64,000 bases of DNA from Bacteroidales bacterium (GCA_021738535.1 JAIPBU010000002.1:1-64000), one strand, 5' to 3'. Positions 36,724 through 47,184 are shown, counted from the stretch's first letter. Made by a program: numbers and translations. Notes: generated by a model not told the origin, from the sequence alone.

Positions 36724-37962
36724 TTATTCAAATTCAGCTTTCAGTATATTAATTACTTCTGTAATTGTTTCTTCTTCAAGGTCAGTTCTCTTAACAAGGT
36801 CTTCGGTAGTCAACCTGAGAACAGATTTAGCAGTATCACAGCCAATGGATCTGAATTCATCGATAATCCATCCATCTATTTCATCGGAGAATTCTTCAAG
36901 GTTGACATCTTCTTCATCCTCACTGCCTGGTTCCCTGTATACATCTATCTCAAAACCTGTAAGCTGGCTTGCCAGTTTAATATTCAGTCCTCCTTTACCG
37001 ATTGCAAGAGATACCTCGCTCGGTTTAAGATATATTTCAACCCTGTTATCATCTTCAAAAAGCTTTAGTGAAGTGATTTTTGCCGGGCTAAGAGCTCTTG
37101 AAATATATAATTGCAGGTTTGTAGTATAGTTAATTACATCAATATTCTCATTTCTTAACTCCCGGACAATGCCATGAATACGTGATCCTTTCATTCCCAC
37201 ACATGCTCCGACAGGATCAATTCTTTCATCATAGGATTCAACTGCCACCTTGGCTCTTTCACCCGGCACCCTGACGATTTTTTTGATTGTAATCAGGCCA
37301 TCGAAGATTTCCGGCACTTCAAGTTCAAATAATCTTTCAAGGAAAACGGGGGATGTCCTGGAAAGGATAATAAATGGAGTGTTGTTCTTCATTTCCACCT
37401 TTATCACAACAGCCCGGATTGTATCTCCCTTGCGGAAGTGATCTGACGGTATCTGTTCTGATTTTGGAAGTATCAGCTCATTACCATCATCGTCAAGTAT
37501 AAGTATTTCTCTTTTCCATACCTGGTAAACCTCTCCTGTTACAATATCTCCAATACGATCTTTGTATTTCATGTAGATATTGTTTTTCTCAAGGTCAAGT
37601 ATTCTTGTCGTGAGATGCTGCCTCAGGGCAAGAATAGCTCTTCTTCCAAAGTCGTGCAACTTGACTTCATCGGAAACTTCTTCACCCACCTCATAATCTT
37701 CATCTATCTTTTTTGCATCTGACAGAGATATCTGTATGTTGGGGTCCTCCAGTTCGGAATCTTCAACAACTTCCCTGTTTCTCCAGATCTCAAAATCACC
37801 CTTGTCAATATTGACAATTATATCAAAATTCTCATCCGAGCCATATTGCCTGGCCAGCAGACTCCTGAAAACATCTTCCAGCACACTCATCATTGTTGCC
37901 CTGTCAATGTTTTTCAGCTCTTTAAATTCTGAGAAGGTATCGATCAAATTTAAATTTTCCAT
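36724..37962 (-). CDS. nusA: Transcription termination/antitermination factor NusA
   Basis: A 412-residue RNA polymerase-binding factor: N-terminal domain (1-125), S1 domain (about 135-200), and two KH domains (about 205-345, including GACVGMKGSRIHGIV and AIGKGGLNIKLASQL). A short C-terminal helical region follows an acidic linker. Length is normal for Bacteroidota. It lies between rimP and infB, with gaps of 17 and 28 bp. Confidence 0.97.
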   Translation of the reverse strand: MENLNLIDTFSEFKELKNIDRATMMSVLEDVFRSLLARQYGSDENFDIIVNIDKGDFEIWRNREVVEDSELEDPNIQISLSDAKKIDEDYEVGEEVSDEVKLHDFGRRAILALRQHLTTRILDLEKNNIYMKYKDRIGDIVTGEVYQVWKREILILDDDGNELILPKSEQIPSDHFRKGDTIRAVVIKVEMKNNTPFIILSRTSPVFLERLFELEVPEIFDGLITIKKIVRVPGERAKVAVESYDERIDPVGACVGMKGSRIHGIVRELRNENIDVINYTTNLQLYISRALSPAKITSLKLFEDDNRVEIYLKPSEVSLAIGKGGLNIKLASQLTGFEIDVYREPGSEDEEDVNLEEFSDEIDGWIIDEFRSIGCDTAKSVLRLTTEDLVKRTDLEEETITEVINILKAEFE

Positions 37963-37979
37963 CTCCTACAAAATCTTAA

Positions 37980-38444
37980 TTATTTGAACCTTATTTTTTC
38001 TTTTACTGATTTTACTTCATCAAAATTGTATGAAACCTCTTCGGTCTCTGTTTTCTTCCCGCCCTTTTTACCCCCGGGCTTCTTTTCTGCATCCACCTCA
38101 AATCCTTCGCCGGCAACATTTTTCAGTACTCCCCTGACCTTCTTCCCTTCACGGTCCACTACTTCCACGGTGTTACCTATATTCATTTCAAATTGCTCTC
38201 TCACCTTGAATGCTTCACTTAAACCCGGGGAGGAAACACTTAGCTCAAAATCTTCTTCATCGCGGTCAAGTGCTGCCTCAATATACCGGCTCATGGCTGC
38301 ACATTCATCAATAGTAATGCCTGATGGTCTGTTTACAAGGACTGTTATCTTGTTAGTTGTGGATATACGTATGTCAACAAGAAATATGTCCTTGTCTCCA
38401 ATATAACTATCCACCAGGTTTTTAACTGTCTCCTTGTTTATCAT
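37980..38444 (-). CDS. rimP: Ribosome maturation factor RimP
   Basis: A 154-residue protein needed for 30S subunit assembly. An N-terminal alpha/beta domain (DIFLVDIRISTTNKITVLV, then GITIDECAAMSRYIE) is followed by an SH3-like C-terminal domain (about 80-154) with a Lys/Gly-rich insertion (KKPGGKKGGKK). It is the first gene of the rimP-nusA-infB operon. Confidence 0.93.
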   Translation of the reverse strand: MINKETVKNLVDSYIGDKDIFLVDIRISTTNKITVLVNRPSGITIDECAAMSRYIEAALDRDEEDFELSVSSPGLSEAFKVREQFEMNIGNTVEVVDREGKKVRGVLKNVAGEGFEVDAEKKPGGKKGGKKTETEEVSYNFDEVKSVKEKIRFK

Positions 38445-38465
38445 ATCAATTACCTATAATAAAAT

Positions 38466-38483
38466 AGGGGACTCAGGTCCCCT
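38466..38483. promoter_or_regulatory. Hairpin in the rimP leader
   Basis: AGGGGAC (38466-38472) pairs with GTCCCCT (38477-38483) with a 4-nt loop, just upstream of rimP. On the minus strand it is followed by a T-rich run (TATTTTATT), so it could be a terminator or attenuator ahead of the operon. Confidence 0.45.
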
Positions 38484-38548
38484 AAGAAGTCAAACACCCC
38501 TCAATCGCTCGCAAAAGTAAGCATTAAATATGAAATACCCAAAAGCTT

Positions 38549-38574
38549 GTTATTCTGAGCCCCAGCGAGGAATG
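38549..38574. repeat. Second copy of dispersed intergenic motif
   Basis: GTTATTCTGAGCCCCAGCG (from 38549) with GAGGAATG resembles, in reverse complement, the 2736-2758 repeat (pattern: GATTC, TTC, CAGAATGAC). Both lie in intergenic DNA. Confidence 0.45.
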
Positions 38575-38609
38575 TCTTATACAGTCATTTTTCTGAGGCC
38601 GGTCATTTA

Positions 38610-39329
38610 TCAAATGAATTTTTCTCTTTTCTGCAGGTTAAATAATCCCAGGAGCAGGAAAACAATTATTGAAATGAATAGTATAATCCTGTTATCCCGG
38701 ACAATGCCCTTCCAGGCAGTTTCGCTGATGTTCTCATTTATACTGAAAGGGTTCAGGAACACATTCCATTTGCTTGTTTCAAGTGGCTCCTGCAGTATTA
38801 AAAAGAACATTCCAAATATTATCATTAACACTGCTGTACCATTGCCGTTCTTAACCATGGTGGATACCATAAATGACATTACACCCAGGAAGAATACCGG
38901 GAACAGAACATGATAAGTTACTGCAAAAACAGGCATTTTAATTACGAGAAATGATGACAGGGCGGTGAAGCCAAGCAGGATAACAAAGGTAATAAGGTAA
39001 ATAAGTGCTATGCGAACAAGCCAGACTTTATACCTGTAATCGGGTATGCCGAACAGTATCTCTATAGTCCTGGCATCCTGGTCATTCTGTATTCCGAACA
39101 CGGTGGGGTAGAATACCAGCAGGATACCGCAGAAAACAAAGACGCCATACAGGTCTTCCACTCTTGATACCTGCTCTGAAAATACATAAATAATATTAAG
39201 CCCTACATAGAAAACAAGGGCCCCCAGCAGAAACCAGATAAACTTATTTGCAAAAATAATCTTCAGGTTATACCTGGTCATTCTGAGAATAATGTCAATT
39301 GTATTTAATATACTTTTAGTCCTGCTCAT
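38610..39329 (-). CDS. ABC-2 type transporter permease (small)
   Basis: A 239-residue integral membrane protein with six predicted helices (about 28-52, 60-80, 100-130, 135-160, 165-180, 215-235). It resembles NatB-like ABC-2 permeases and has the conserved segment DQDARTIEILFGIPDYRYK after helix 2. It is the last gene of the seven-gene efflux operon and overlaps the preceding fusion gene by 14 bp. It therefore probably pairs with the ABC ATPase domain at the C-terminus of that protein. Substrate unknown. Confidence 0.8.
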   Translation of the reverse strand: MSRTKSILNTIDIILRMTRYNLKIIFANKFIWFLLGALVFYVGLNIIYVFSEQVSRVEDLYGVFVFCGILLVFYPTVFGIQNDQDARTIEILFGIPDYRYKVWLVRIALIYLITFVILLGFTALSSFLVIKMPVFAVTYHVLFPVFFLGVMSFMVSTMVKNGNGTAVLMIIFGMFFLILQEPLETSKWNVFLNPFSINENISETAWKGIVRDNRIILFISIIVFLLLGLFNLQKREKFI

Positions 39330-42300
39330 CTTGCACTTTCATTTTATTCTTTCTCAGCAACCACAGGTATGAGTCTTCAAGGTTTGGATTTACCTCAATA
39401 GCATCTTTATGTGGCTTTGTTGCAGATATACATCTTACCCTCACACTACCTTTTTCAGACATATGATGTACTATAAGTTGCTCATTTGAAACTTTCCGGA
39501 ACTCAGAGCCGGGAATACTGAACTGCCATACCCTTCCTTCAGCTTCTTTTGTCATTGCACCTGGATGCCCAAGGTATTTAAGCATGCCTTTATCAAGTAC
39601 AGCCACATTATTGCATGAGCTCGATATGTCTTCTATTATATGTGTGGAAAAAATAACTACTCTTTCGCGGCTCAGTTCAACAAGCAGGTTCCTGAATCTT
39701 ATTCTTTCACGTGGGTCAAGTCCTGCCGTTGGTTCATCTACCACAAGTATCCTGGGAAGGTGCAGCAATATCTGTGCTATTCCTATTCTCTGCTTCATCC
39801 CACCTGAATATGAGGATATTTGCTCATCCTTTCTTTCAAACATATGTACGGCATCAAGTACATATTTAACTCTTTCGTTACGAATATGCCTGTCAGATAT
39901 ATTTTTCAATATTGCCTGGTGGTGCAGAAATTCCTCGGCAGTCATGTTTTCATAGCTGCCAAATTCCTGGGGAAGGTAGCCAATCAAACCCTGTAATTCT
40001 TCTCTTTTCTCGGCTACATCCAGACCGTTAATCCATATCTTACCGTAACTCTGATCGAGAATACCACAGATTATCCTCATCAGGGTAGTTTTTCCTGCAC
40101 CGTTTGGTCCAAGCAGCCCGAACATTCCTTTACCAATCTCCATGGAAACCCCTCCCAGGGCCTTAAAGGGTTTTCTTACTTTGCCGATCAGGGGTATACT
40201 GATAACTAACTTATAATATGCTTTTCTTAGTTTCCTGTGCTTCCCTTTCAGCCTGTAAATATCGGTTCCTTTCTCGTTGAGCTTTCTTCCTGTATACCAT
40301 ATTGCCAGGAGCATGTACCATATTGCTCCAACTACAATAACAGACGCAATATTATCCCATTTGAAGAAGAAGATTATAAGGTTCAGCAGCGGTGCAATCC
40401 ATAAAACAATTGCGTTAAGAACCTTTCTTATGACTGGTCTGATCCCGGTGTTTTTGTTCATCACGCCGGAAAGGGGATTCCATATCACAATAAGCATTAA
40501 CCAGCTGATGATGCTGAAGAAGAAGATCCAGAAATTCTTTTCAAGATAGAAATATGTAAAATATACAAGGAAGCCCATTAAGGGAATCTGCCATATGTAT
40601 GTATCAAGATCTCGCATTGAGTCAGGCTCTTTTTCGAAACCCAGTCTCTGCCGTATTTTTTTACCGGCTTTCCATTCTCTTACCATCCTGGGATCACGGT
40701 CATAAATTTTCACAAGGCTCCTGACAACTATTTTTATTGGTTCATTCCTGTCTATTACCGTTTCACGTGCTTTTCTCAGGCTTGTTTTAATGAACCATGT
40801 GACTGCAGGCACCAGGATTATTGCCAGTATGGTTGTTATCAGCTGCCACATGAACCTGTGGATGTTAAAGTATATAAGAACTATTGCTAACACAAAGGAT
40901 ACCGCCATGGCTGTCTTTATTTTCCAGTTCCGGGATTTGATCCACGAAATTGAATTTTCCAGCCCGGTATAAAATGTTGGAATAAAGACAAGGGTTAACA
41001 GCGTGCTTAAGGCCAGACCTCCTATTACGGTAATGGCAAATGATGCTCCAATTGTTGAGGCATATTCTGACTTGCCCATTGCAAGGGGCATTAATGCTAC
41101 TATTGTTGTTATGGCAGTTATCAATATGGGTCTCACCCTTGCCAGTCCGGCTGTCATGAGGGCCCGTGATCTGCGGTACCCTTTTTTTCTCAGTATATTT
41201 GAATAGTCGATTAATATTATTCCGTTATTGACAACCACACCAAGCAGTATAAGGAATCCGGTTAAAGTATTGGCATTGAGCAGTGAGTTACCTGTGAGTA
41301 TAAGAATCAGCAAGGAACCCAGGGCTGCCAGGGGAATTGAAAGCATCAGAACAACGGGTGTGCTCAATGATTCGAAAATCGCAGCCAGTATCATGTAAAT
41401 AAGAAGAAAGGCAATTGCAATGAGATAATAAAAATCTTTCAGCTGGTTTTCTTCATGTACAACTTCAATCGCTATACCGGAGGGTATATTAATATCAGAT
41501 ACAAGTTGGTCTATTTCTTCCCGGGCACTTTCAAGGAGAGGTTTGGAATCGTTTATCTCATCGTTAAACCTGTATGTTAACGTTATACTCTTTTCCTGGT
41601 TTTCACGGTGGATATTGCCCATGCCGTAGGAAAAGACTATAGATGCAATTTGTTGCATTTCAGTAACGTTGCCACTGTTACCTTCTACGCGGAGGCTTTG
41701 CAGATCGTCAATACTTTTATATTCCTCTTTATCATCTTCCTCACTATCATACTTGATAATTATGTCATATTCATCATTCCCCTGCCTGAATTTCACTCCT
41801 GTTGAATGTTCAGGCTGAAAGGAGGCAAGCTCCTGCGCCACATTGGCCATGCTGATATTATTGCGACTCATTAACCCGGTATCAAAATTGAGCAGGACCT
41901 CAGGGGTATTGTCCTGTATGTTTAAGCTGACCGAGCGTATTGTAGTAAGGTCTTCCATATAATACTCAAGGTCATCAGCAATATTCCTCATTCTTGTGAA
42001 ATCCTGCCCTTTAATAATAATACTCTCAGTCTGTGTGCCAATACCAAGCATTCTCGTAAAACTCTCTCCCGGGTTGGAACCCCCGCTGCCTCCTCTCATG
42101 GAGCCGCCTGATGATGAAATATCATTCATACTGATTTCAGTATCACCGAAATCATTTGTCCGTTCGTAGATATCATTTTTTATTTCGCTGAGCTTACGGT
42201 TACTATCATCCTCCCAGTCTTTTTTGAGTTTTACCGTAATTGTAGCCTGGTCTTCTTCGATCTTTGATATTATGTCTCCCCTTTCAGGTAGATTATCCAG

Positions 42301-44046
42301 CCTTTTTTCAAGCTCCGTTACCAGTGCATCCGTTTTTTCAAGTGTTGATCCCGAAGGCATTACAATATTAACGGGAAAACTGTCAGTTTCAATTTCTTCC
42401 AGTTTATTAATGCTAAGGCCCAGTCCTATCAGCAGTGCTGCAAAGAATACAACTAGAGCGCCTATAATAGTTGTTGCAGGTTTCCGCATACTTGCTTTAA
42501 GAATAAGCAGGTATGATTGAATGAGCCGGTCGTGGATGGATAGCTTTTTAAAAATACGGGATCTGCTGTTATCCGACCATGACAGCAGGTGATGTGTTGC
42601 CATTGGGATAAGAAGCAGGGCTACCATCAGGGAGACCACCAGGGTTGAAATAATGGAAACGCCAATGTTTTTACCTATTATCTTTACAAGGAAATTATCT
42701 GAAAACACAAATGGGAGGAAAACGGTTATAGTAGTAAGAGTGGCCGCTATTACCGAGCGGTACACTTCTCGTGTTCCTTCCTTTACTGACCGGTCGCTGC
42801 CAGCCCCGCTGCCGGCCAGCCGGTAAATATTTTCAAGGACAACAACAGAATTATCTATAAGCATACCTATGGCGAGAGCCATGCCCACCAGGGTAAGGCT
42901 GTTTACAGTTATACCGGCAGCATAGAAAAAATTAAAGGCCGTAAATACGGAAACCGGTATTGAGAAGGCAATAATAAAAACAAGCCTCAGGTTGCGGAGA
43001 AAAAACCATAATATAATTACTGCCAGGAGTCCTCCCACAAGGGCAAGGTTAATTATCTGGTCTATATTTTTCTCCATCACCTCGGCGTTATTACTCTGTA
43101 CAACAACCTCCACGCCTTTAGCTTCCAGGTTGCTGTTAAGCTCATCTATAACATCCAGGGTATGGTGAGACAGGTCAATAATATTAGCCTGGTTATCGTA
43201 AACAAGGTTTATTGTGACGGCATCCAGCCCGTTTACACGGCTGTATGATTCTTCTTCGCTCACCCCGAAAAATATTTCTGCAACATCTCTTAGGAGTACA
43301 GGCCCGGACCGGTCAATTATAATATTACCAATTTCCGTAACGTCAGAATATTCAGCAGAGACATTTACAAAATACCTTTTCCCTGATTCATATACATTGC
43401 CTGCAAAGACCCGGTCATTACTGTTGGAAGCAATAAGTGATCTTACCCGGTTCATTGTGATTCCTTTTGCCCTGCAGGCTTCCTCATCGAGCCTGATCTC
43501 AATAGAACTTTCCCTGCCTCCGAATACTTCAACGCCTGCAATGCCATCAATATTTTCCAGCTCAGGTTTAATATTTTTATCTGCAATATTCCTAATCCTG
43601 TCTACCCCGCCGCTGCCACGTACCTGGAGATCCATAAACTGGCTGTTTATCTGCTCAAGGTCTATCTTGATTATGTTGATAATAAACTCTTCGGGCAGGG
43701 TGTTTGATAATGCATTTACCTTTTCCTGCAGTTTGAGGTATGAATATTTAAGGTCTGCATTCTGACGGTAATATATCATTACCATACCATACCTGGATGT
43801 AACTGTTGATTCTATCTTTTCAACATCATCAAGTGTGCCAACAGCTCCTTCCACAGGGATCACAGCCTGGTTTTCAATATAGGAAGGATCTACATCCAGC
43901 ATTGAGTTTACCTGTACAATGAGGGTGGGGAGCTGGGCATTTGGATACAGTTCAACCTGTAATTGCTGGTATGAAATATAGCCAAGCAGTGTCAGCCCAA
44001 TAAAGAGCATGCTGATGAGGGTCTTTCTTTTTATAATAAAATCCAT
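39316..44046 (-). CDS. RND efflux permease fused to ABC ATPase domain
   Basis: A 1576-residue protein in one uninterrupted frame. Residues 1-1030 are a complete HAE1/AcrB-type RND permease: first helix at 8-28, helices around 330-490 and 870-1025. Helix 4 carries GMLIDNSVVVLEN, where the first Asp (398) of the proton relay is kept and the second is Asn. Residues 1035-1255 add six further membrane helices (about 1044-1062, 1066-1087, 1151-1167, 1171-1190, 1210-1229, 1232-1252). Residues 1290-1576 are a full ABC ATPase: Walker A GPNGAGKTT, Q-loop LPQ, signature SSYSGGMKQR, Walker B ILVVDEPTAGLD and STH. The gene follows another RND pump by 6 bp and overlaps a small ABC-2 permease gene. Two energy sources, proton gradient and ATP, thus meet in one chain. 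I know of no characterised protein with this layout; a frame-joining error is unlikely but possible. Confidence 0.87.
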   Translation of the reverse strand: MDFIIKRKTLISMLFIGLTLLGYISYQQLQVELYPNAQLPTLIVQVNSMLDVDPSYIENQAVIPVEGAVGTLDDVEKIESTVTSRYGMVMIYYRQNADLKYSYLKLQEKVNALSNTLPEEFIINIIKIDLEQINSQFMDLQVRGSGGVDRIRNIADKNIKPELENIDGIAGVEVFGGRESSIEIRLDEEACRAKGITMNRVRSLIASNSNDRVFAGNVYESGKRYFVNVSAEYSDVTEIGNIIIDRSGPVLLRDVAEIFFGVSEEESYSRVNGLDAVTINLVYDNQANIIDLSHHTLDVIDELNSNLEAKGVEVVVQSNNAEVMEKNIDQIINLALVGGLLAVIILWFFLRNLRLVFIIAFSIPVSVFTAFNFFYAAGITVNSLTLVGMALAIGMLIDNSVVVLENIYRLAGSGAGSDRSVKEGTREVYRSVIAATLTTITVFLPFVFSDNFLVKIIGKNIGVSIISTLVVSLMVALLLIPMATHHLLSWSDNSRSRIFKKLSIHDRLIQSYLLILKASMRKPATTIIGALVVFFAALLIGLGLSINKLEEIETDSFPVNIVMPSGSTLEKTDALVTELEKRLDNLPERGDIISKIEEDQATITVKLKKDWEDDSNRKLSEIKNDIYERTNDFGDTEISMNDISSSGGSMRGGSGGSNPGESFTRMLGIGTQTESIIIKGQDFTRMRNIADDLEYYMEDLTTIRSVSLNIQDNTPEVLLNFDTGLMSRNNISMANVAQELASFQPEHSTGVKFRQGNDEYDIIIKYDSEEDDKEEYKSIDDLQSLRVEGNSGNVTEMQQIASIVFSYGMGNIHRENQEKSITLTYRFNDEINDSKPLLESAREEIDQLVSDINIPSGIAIEVVHEENQLKDFYYLIAIAFLLIYMILAAIFESLSTPVVLMLSIPLAALGSLLILILTGNSLLNANTLTGFLILLGVVVNNGIILIDYSNILRKKGYRRSRALMTAGLARVRPILITAITTIVALMPLAMGKSEYASTIGASFAITVIGGLALSTLLTLVFIPTFYTGLENSISWIKSRNWKIKTAMAVSFVLAIVLIYFNIHRFMWQLITTILAIILVPAVTWFIKTSLRKARETVIDRNEPIKIVVRSLVKIYDRDPRMVREWKAGKKIRQRLGFEKEPDSMRDLDTYIWQIPLMGFLVYFTYFYLEKNFWIFFFSIISWLMLIVIWNPLSGVMNKNTGIRPVIRKVLNAIVLWIAPLLNLIIFFFKWDNIASVIVVGAIWYMLLAIWYTGRKLNEKGTDIYRLKGKHRKLRKAYYKLVISIPLIGKVRKPFKALGGVSMEIGKGMFGLLGPNGAGKTTLMRIICGILDQSYGKIWINGLDVAEKREELQGLIGYLPQEFGSYENMTAEEFLHHQAILKNISDRHIRNERVKYVLDAVHMFERKDEQISSYSGGMKQRIGIAQILLHLPRILVVDEPTAGLDPRERIRFRNLLVELSRERVVIFSTHIIEDISSSCNNVAVLDKGMLKYLGHPGAMTKEAEGRVWQFSIPGSEFRKVSNEQLIVHHMSEKGSVRVRCISATKPHKDAIEVNPNLEDSYLWLLRKNKMKVQDEQD

Positions 44047-44052
44047 ATCCTT

Positions 44053-47000
44053 CTACCCGGCTTGAGTTGTTAAACTATTCTTTTTTCCTGCTATTGATTC
44101 CTTAAGGCTGTCGAGCAACCAGTATACGCAGGGTATAACCACAAGAGTCAGTATGGTTGAAGTTACCAGTCCCCCTATAACCGCCAGGGCCATTGGAGAC
44201 CTGAGCGATGCACTTTCACCGAAACCAAAGGTAAGTGGGAGAAGGGCAAGTATTGTTGTGAGACTGGTCATTATGATAGGTCTTATACGCTGGCTTCCTG
44301 CCTCAATGATGGCATCCTTTCGCTTTCTTCCTCCTGATCTGAGCTGGTTTATCCTGTCGATGAAAATTATTGAGTCATTGACGGCGATGCCCGCAAGCAT
44401 TATTATGCCTATGTAAGCCATAATATTCAGTGACTTACCCATCAGATAAAAAATCCATACTGACCCGACCGCCGCCAGTGGTATGGTAAGTAATATAACG
44501 AAGGGATGAACGAGCGATTCAAACTGTGATGCCAGAACCATATAAACCAGTATAATGGACAGTATAAGAGCAAAGGTCAGGTTTTCCATAGATTCTTTGC
44601 GCCTCAGTTCATCACCGGTGATAAGCGTTGAGTAATCGGGGGGCAGGGTAAGCTGGTCAAGTATCATATTTGTTTCATCAACAACCCTGTCGAAAGCTAC
44701 TTCCTCGTTAACCATTGCATATATATAAGATGTTCTGACCTGGTTGTTCCTGTTGATTTCACGTGGAGCCCTTACCTGTTTTATTTCTGCAAGCTCACTT
44801 AATGGGAGTGAAGCTGATCCTGCATCAATGAGAATACTCCCAAGGCTTTTAAGCGGCAGCTCTTCAAGCCTGACGCTAATGTCCTTCATTTCTCCTCCCT
44901 GCTCAAATTCGCCCGCATCCGAGCCGCTCAGGTAATCCCTGACCTGGCTTATTATGCTTTCAACCGTTACCCCGTAAAAGCTGGCCCTGTACCGGTCTAT
45001 AACAACATCTACCTCGGGTGTCCCTTCATCAAGTGAGCTTGTGATGTTAAAAACAGTTGCCAGTTCTGACATTTTAAGCCTGATCTCTTCCGTGATTTTT
45101 TCAATCTCATCCAGGTCTTCCCCGTGTACTTCAACAACCAGGGGTGCTTTAGCGGTACCAAGTGTTGTTTGCAGGGCTGTTTCTTCCCTGGTGAAACTTA
45201 TTTCGGCATCCCTGATATTCTCAAGTTTTTCCTGTAGCCTGTCAATTATCTTATCTGTTACTTGTGCATATTCTTTTGCCAGGAATACTTTTATTGTTGC
45301 AGTATTTTCATCCCTGAAAAGGTCAGACTCATTTGATCCCGTTGTGGTTTTCTGACCTGAGTGGGTGTAAATCATTGCCACCCTGTCGCCCAGCATGCCA
45401 TTAATGATTTGTTCAATTTTTTCTGCTGTTTCAGCCGTTCGTTCAAGTCGTGTACCTTCTTTTAGTTTAAGCTCAATTGAAAACTCGGATGACTGGGTAC
45501 GGGGCATGAATTCGCTTCCTACACGTGGCAGTATGTATGCAGTTGCTCCAAGAAGAATTAGTGATAAGATTATCACCAATCCTCTTGCATGCAGAATTTT
45601 TTCAAGCCATGCTCCATACCACCTGAAGCTGACAGATTTTTCTTTCCTTTTTTCCTTTTTTTCACTGAAGAAGGTTGTAACAAGAAGGGGTATAACCAGT
45701 ATGGCAACAAAAAGGGAGGAAATTAGTGAGAAAGCAACAGTCCATGCCTGGTCCTTAAAGAGTTCGCCTGAGGCCCCCTGCAGGTAGACTATTGGAAGAA
45801 AGACAACTATTGTGGTAATGGTTGAGGCTGTAATAGCCCCTCCAACCTGTGCTGTTCCTGAAATTGCTGCTTCACGCAATGGCATTCCCGATTCATAATT
45901 CCTGAAAATATTTTCCAGGACGACAATTGCATTATCCACCAGCATGCCGGCTCCCAGTGCCAGTCCTCCCAGGGTCATAATGTTGATGCTCAGGCCGTTG
46001 AAATACATCAGGTTAAAAGTTGCGATTATTGAAACGGGAATTGCTATGCTTACAACCAGTGTTGTTCCGATACGCCTGAGAAAAATAAACAATATAAAAA
46101 CTGCCAGTATTATACCAATAAGTGCTGTTTCTTCAACTTCACCAATAGCCTGGTCAATAAACTGACCCTGGTCCTGCACGTTGATAAATTCATAACCCGG
46201 CAGGGCACTCTTCAGTGTTTGTATTGATTCTTCAAGTTCCTCTACAGCATTTACAGTATTGTAACTTGGCTCTTTGTAAACAGACAGGGCCACGCATCTT
46301 TCACCGTTAATAGTAACTATGTTGTCTGGATCCTTGTTAACCATTGAAATGTCAGCAACATCGCCCAGGTAAACCGGCACTCTTTCTGCTGCATCCAGTG
46401 TTTCTGCTGTACTTCCTGCCTGTGATCCTTCAGCAATTTCCCGGTAGCCCAGGATAATCTTTTCAAGGTCAGAGATATCTTCAATAACACTTACTCCCTT
46501 CACAACGTATTTTGTACCCAGGTCGTTGATAGAGCCTCCTGATACATTCCTGTTGTAACTGCTTATTTTCTGAGAAATGTCACCGGTTGACAAGCCAAAG
46601 GATTCAAGCATATACCTGTTGGTTTGTATTACCACTTCGCTCTCCTCATGCCCTGATAACTGGATATCAGCTATTCCTTCCAGTCTTATGAGTTCATTCC
46701 TGATATAGTTTTCGGCTGTTTGCCTGAGTTCATCCATATCAGTTATTCGTTGGTGCCTCAGGCCAATTATCATAACCGGACTTGCATTGGGATCATACTG
46801 GGTAATATTGAATTCATCAAGGTCAGCATTCTGGCTGAATGAACTTATATCTTTCTGCAGATCAAGGAATGCTTCATCCATATCCTTATTCCATGAATAT
46901 TCAACTATTACCTGCGCAGTTCCAACCATTGATACAGAGGATACATTTATTGCATCCTTTTGTCTCATGGCAATGGCTTCAACCTGGTCTACGAACTGTT

Positions 47001-47184
47001 GCTCCATTTCTTCAGGAGGGCGCTCACCTGCCTGCAGTTCTATATAAATCCTGGGGTTGTTCAGATCCGGGAAAAGATTTGTTCCCAGTTTACCGAATGA
47101 TATTACTCCAAGCAGGATGATACCGAGTACCAGCATTAAAACTGTTACAGGGTTATCAACTGCAAATCTGGCTATTTTCTTCAT
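44053..47184 (-). CDS. RND efflux permease, HAE1/AcrB type
   Basis: A 1043-residue inner-membrane RND pump of normal length. Twelve helices are expected, with two large periplasmic loops (about 35-335 and 560-870). The helix-4 motif is GMLVDNAIVVLEN (Asp plus Asn) and helix 10 has GIAVNDSIIFIDR. It exports drugs, lipids or other amphiphiles from the inner membrane or periplasm through the TolC-type channel encoded two genes upstream. With the adjacent RND-ABC fusion it may form a mixed trimer, as in MdtBC. Fifth gene of the operon. Confidence 0.93.
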   Translation of the reverse strand: MKKIARFAVDNPVTVLMLVLGIILLGVISFGKLGTNLFPDLNNPRIYIELQAGERPPEEMEQQFVDQVEAIAMRQKDAINVSSVSMVGTAQVIVEYSWNKDMDEAFLDLQKDISSFSQNADLDEFNITQYDPNASPVMIIGLRHQRITDMDELRQTAENYIRNELIRLEGIADIQLSGHEESEVVIQTNRYMLESFGLSTGDISQKISSYNRNVSGGSINDLGTKYVVKGVSVIEDISDLEKIILGYREIAEGSQAGSTAETLDAAERVPVYLGDVADISMVNKDPDNIVTINGERCVALSVYKEPSYNTVNAVEELEESIQTLKSALPGYEFINVQDQGQFIDQAIGEVEETALIGIILAVFILFIFLRRIGTTLVVSIAIPVSIIATFNLMYFNGLSINIMTLGGLALGAGMLVDNAIVVLENIFRNYESGMPLREAAISGTAQVGGAITASTITTIVVFLPIVYLQGASGELFKDQAWTVAFSLISSLFVAILVIPLLVTTFFSEKKEKRKEKSVSFRWYGAWLEKILHARGLVIILSLILLGATAYILPRVGSEFMPRTQSSEFSIELKLKEGTRLERTAETAEKIEQIINGMLGDRVAMIYTHSGQKTTTGSNESDLFRDENTATIKVFLAKEYAQVTDKIIDRLQEKLENIRDAEISFTREETALQTTLGTAKAPLVVEVHGEDLDEIEKITEEIRLKMSELATVFNITSSLDEGTPEVDVVIDRYRASFYGVTVESIISQVRDYLSGSDAGEFEQGGEMKDISVRLEELPLKSLGSILIDAGSASLPLSELAEIKQVRAPREINRNNQVRTSYIYAMVNEEVAFDRVVDETNMILDQLTLPPDYSTLITGDELRRKESMENLTFALILSIILVYMVLASQFESLVHPFVILLTIPLAAVGSVWIFYLMGKSLNIMAYIGIIMLAGIAVNDSIIFIDRINQLRSGGRKRKDAIIEAGSQRIRPIIMTSLTTILALLPLTFGFGESASLRSPMALAVIGGLVTSTILTLVVIPCVYWLLDSLKESIAGKKNSLTTQAG

